The notes beneath the pieces were generated by a model, which did no database searches, had not been told where the DNA came from, and worked only from the letters and a program-made list of their open reading frames with translations. A program made the position numbers and the translations under genes. A DNA stretch of 64,000 nt from Aestuariivivens marinum (lineage in GTDB: Bacteria > Bacteroidota > Bacteroidia > Flavobacteriales > Flavobacteriaceae): positions 62,001-126,000 of the forward strand of contig NZ_JAKMCR010000003.1 of NCBI RefSeq assembly GCF_022662175.1. Direction: 5' to 3'. Within the stretch, counting starts at the first letter, position 1. Each line of letters begins with the position of its first letter. This document shows, piece after piece, positions 61,525-64,000 of this stretch.

Positions 61525-61721
61525 GGTATTTGATTTTTATTTGAATTTAAAAATAATAATATTAACCGTTTAAAGCAGGTTATTTTTGATAATTATTTTG
61601 AAAATTTTATATCTAATAAGTTTTATCAATTTTATTATAATTTATAAAAATATGTTTTAAAAACTCTTTGAGTAATATTTGTTAATTTTAAGAAATTCAC
61701 AATCTAATAAAACTTCAATAA

Positions 61722-63920
<2,199 letters not shown>

Positions 63921-63944
63921 TAAGGGATTATAATTTTGTTAAAT

Positions 63945-63993
63945 AAAAAAGCCTGTTGCACTTCGATTTCGCCAAGTGACCAACAGGCTTTTT
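63945..63993 (+). terminator. Terminator of katG
   Basis: AAAAAGCCTGTTG pairs with CAACAGGCTTTTT, with a further CACTT/AAGTG inner stem and a 10-base loop, and a T run at the end. It is an unusually long hairpin (about 18 pairs with a 2-base bulge). Confidence 0.92.
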
Positions 63994-64000
63994 ATTAGGT

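Overview
The window is chromosomal DNA of a member of the Bacteroidota, most likely a marine or soil Flavobacteriaceae species. The evidence is an AT-rich sequence, repeated matches to the Bacteroidota -7 promoter box TAnnTTTG, few Shine-Dalgarno sites, five giant proteins with the gliding-motility-associated type B C-terminal sorting domain of the type IX secretion system (T9SS), and housekeeping genes with flavobacterial features. There is no phage, transposase, CRISPR array or plasmid module; most of the window is core genome around one large block of surface-protein genes.

Layout. 1-1.3 kb: the 5' part of a beta-oxidation gene (3-hydroxyacyl-CoA dehydrogenase) behind a MarR regulator with a near-perfect palindromic operator. 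1.4-7.1 kb: lysA, sucC, a one-domain DUF1456 protein, a TerB-like protein and uvrB. 7.2-29.3 kb: five minus-strand genes for secreted modular proteins of 1349, 1716, 1621, 897 and 1117 residues, with one plus-strand serine-hydrolase lipoprotein set between them. They share the C-terminal sorting domain and carry 6, 4, 11, 2 and 4 copies of a cysteine-containing module of about 85 residues, but have four kinds of N-terminal head. 29.3-31.1 kb: a two-gene ABC-2 transporter lying directly upstream of, and possibly co-transcribed with, the 1117/897 pair. 31.3-32.4 kb: an unrecognised protein that shows protein-kinase/APH-like catalytic residues.

32.4-45.3 kb: a pRiA4b ORF-3-like protein, heme A synthase, the C-terminal relic of an acetyltransferase, CCA-adding enzyme, a YrdC/TsaC protein, a Kdo-kinase-like protein, and a three-gene envelope-polymer unit (nucleotidyltransferase, CDP-glycerol-phosphotransferase-like, family 2 glycosyltransferase). 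Then come a lipoprotein, fumarylacetoacetase, glyA and a beta-helix lipoprotein. 45.4-51.7 kb: an RND efflux operon (TolC, adaptor, pump, PII-like small protein, DUF2892 protein) with a TetR-type palindrome at its promoter and a terminator at its end. 52.1-64 kb: tRNA-Ser(UGA), a nitroreductase, a KdnA-like aminotransferase, ribBA with a degenerate GTP cyclohydrolase II half, an LptF/LptG-type permease, a LolA-like protein, ftsK, dgkA, tpx and katG.

Recurring themes are cell-envelope construction (Kdo modification, LPS export, lipoprotein carriage, phosphopolymer synthesis, T9SS surface proteins) and stress defence (efflux, peroxide removal, DNA repair). The most unusual observations are a 19-bp triplication that carries the start codon of one surface gene and creates a relay of two tiny upstream ORFs, an apparently unannotated kinase-like family, the PII-like partner of the RND pump, the zinc-less RibA half, and the module-count ladder of the surface proteins.
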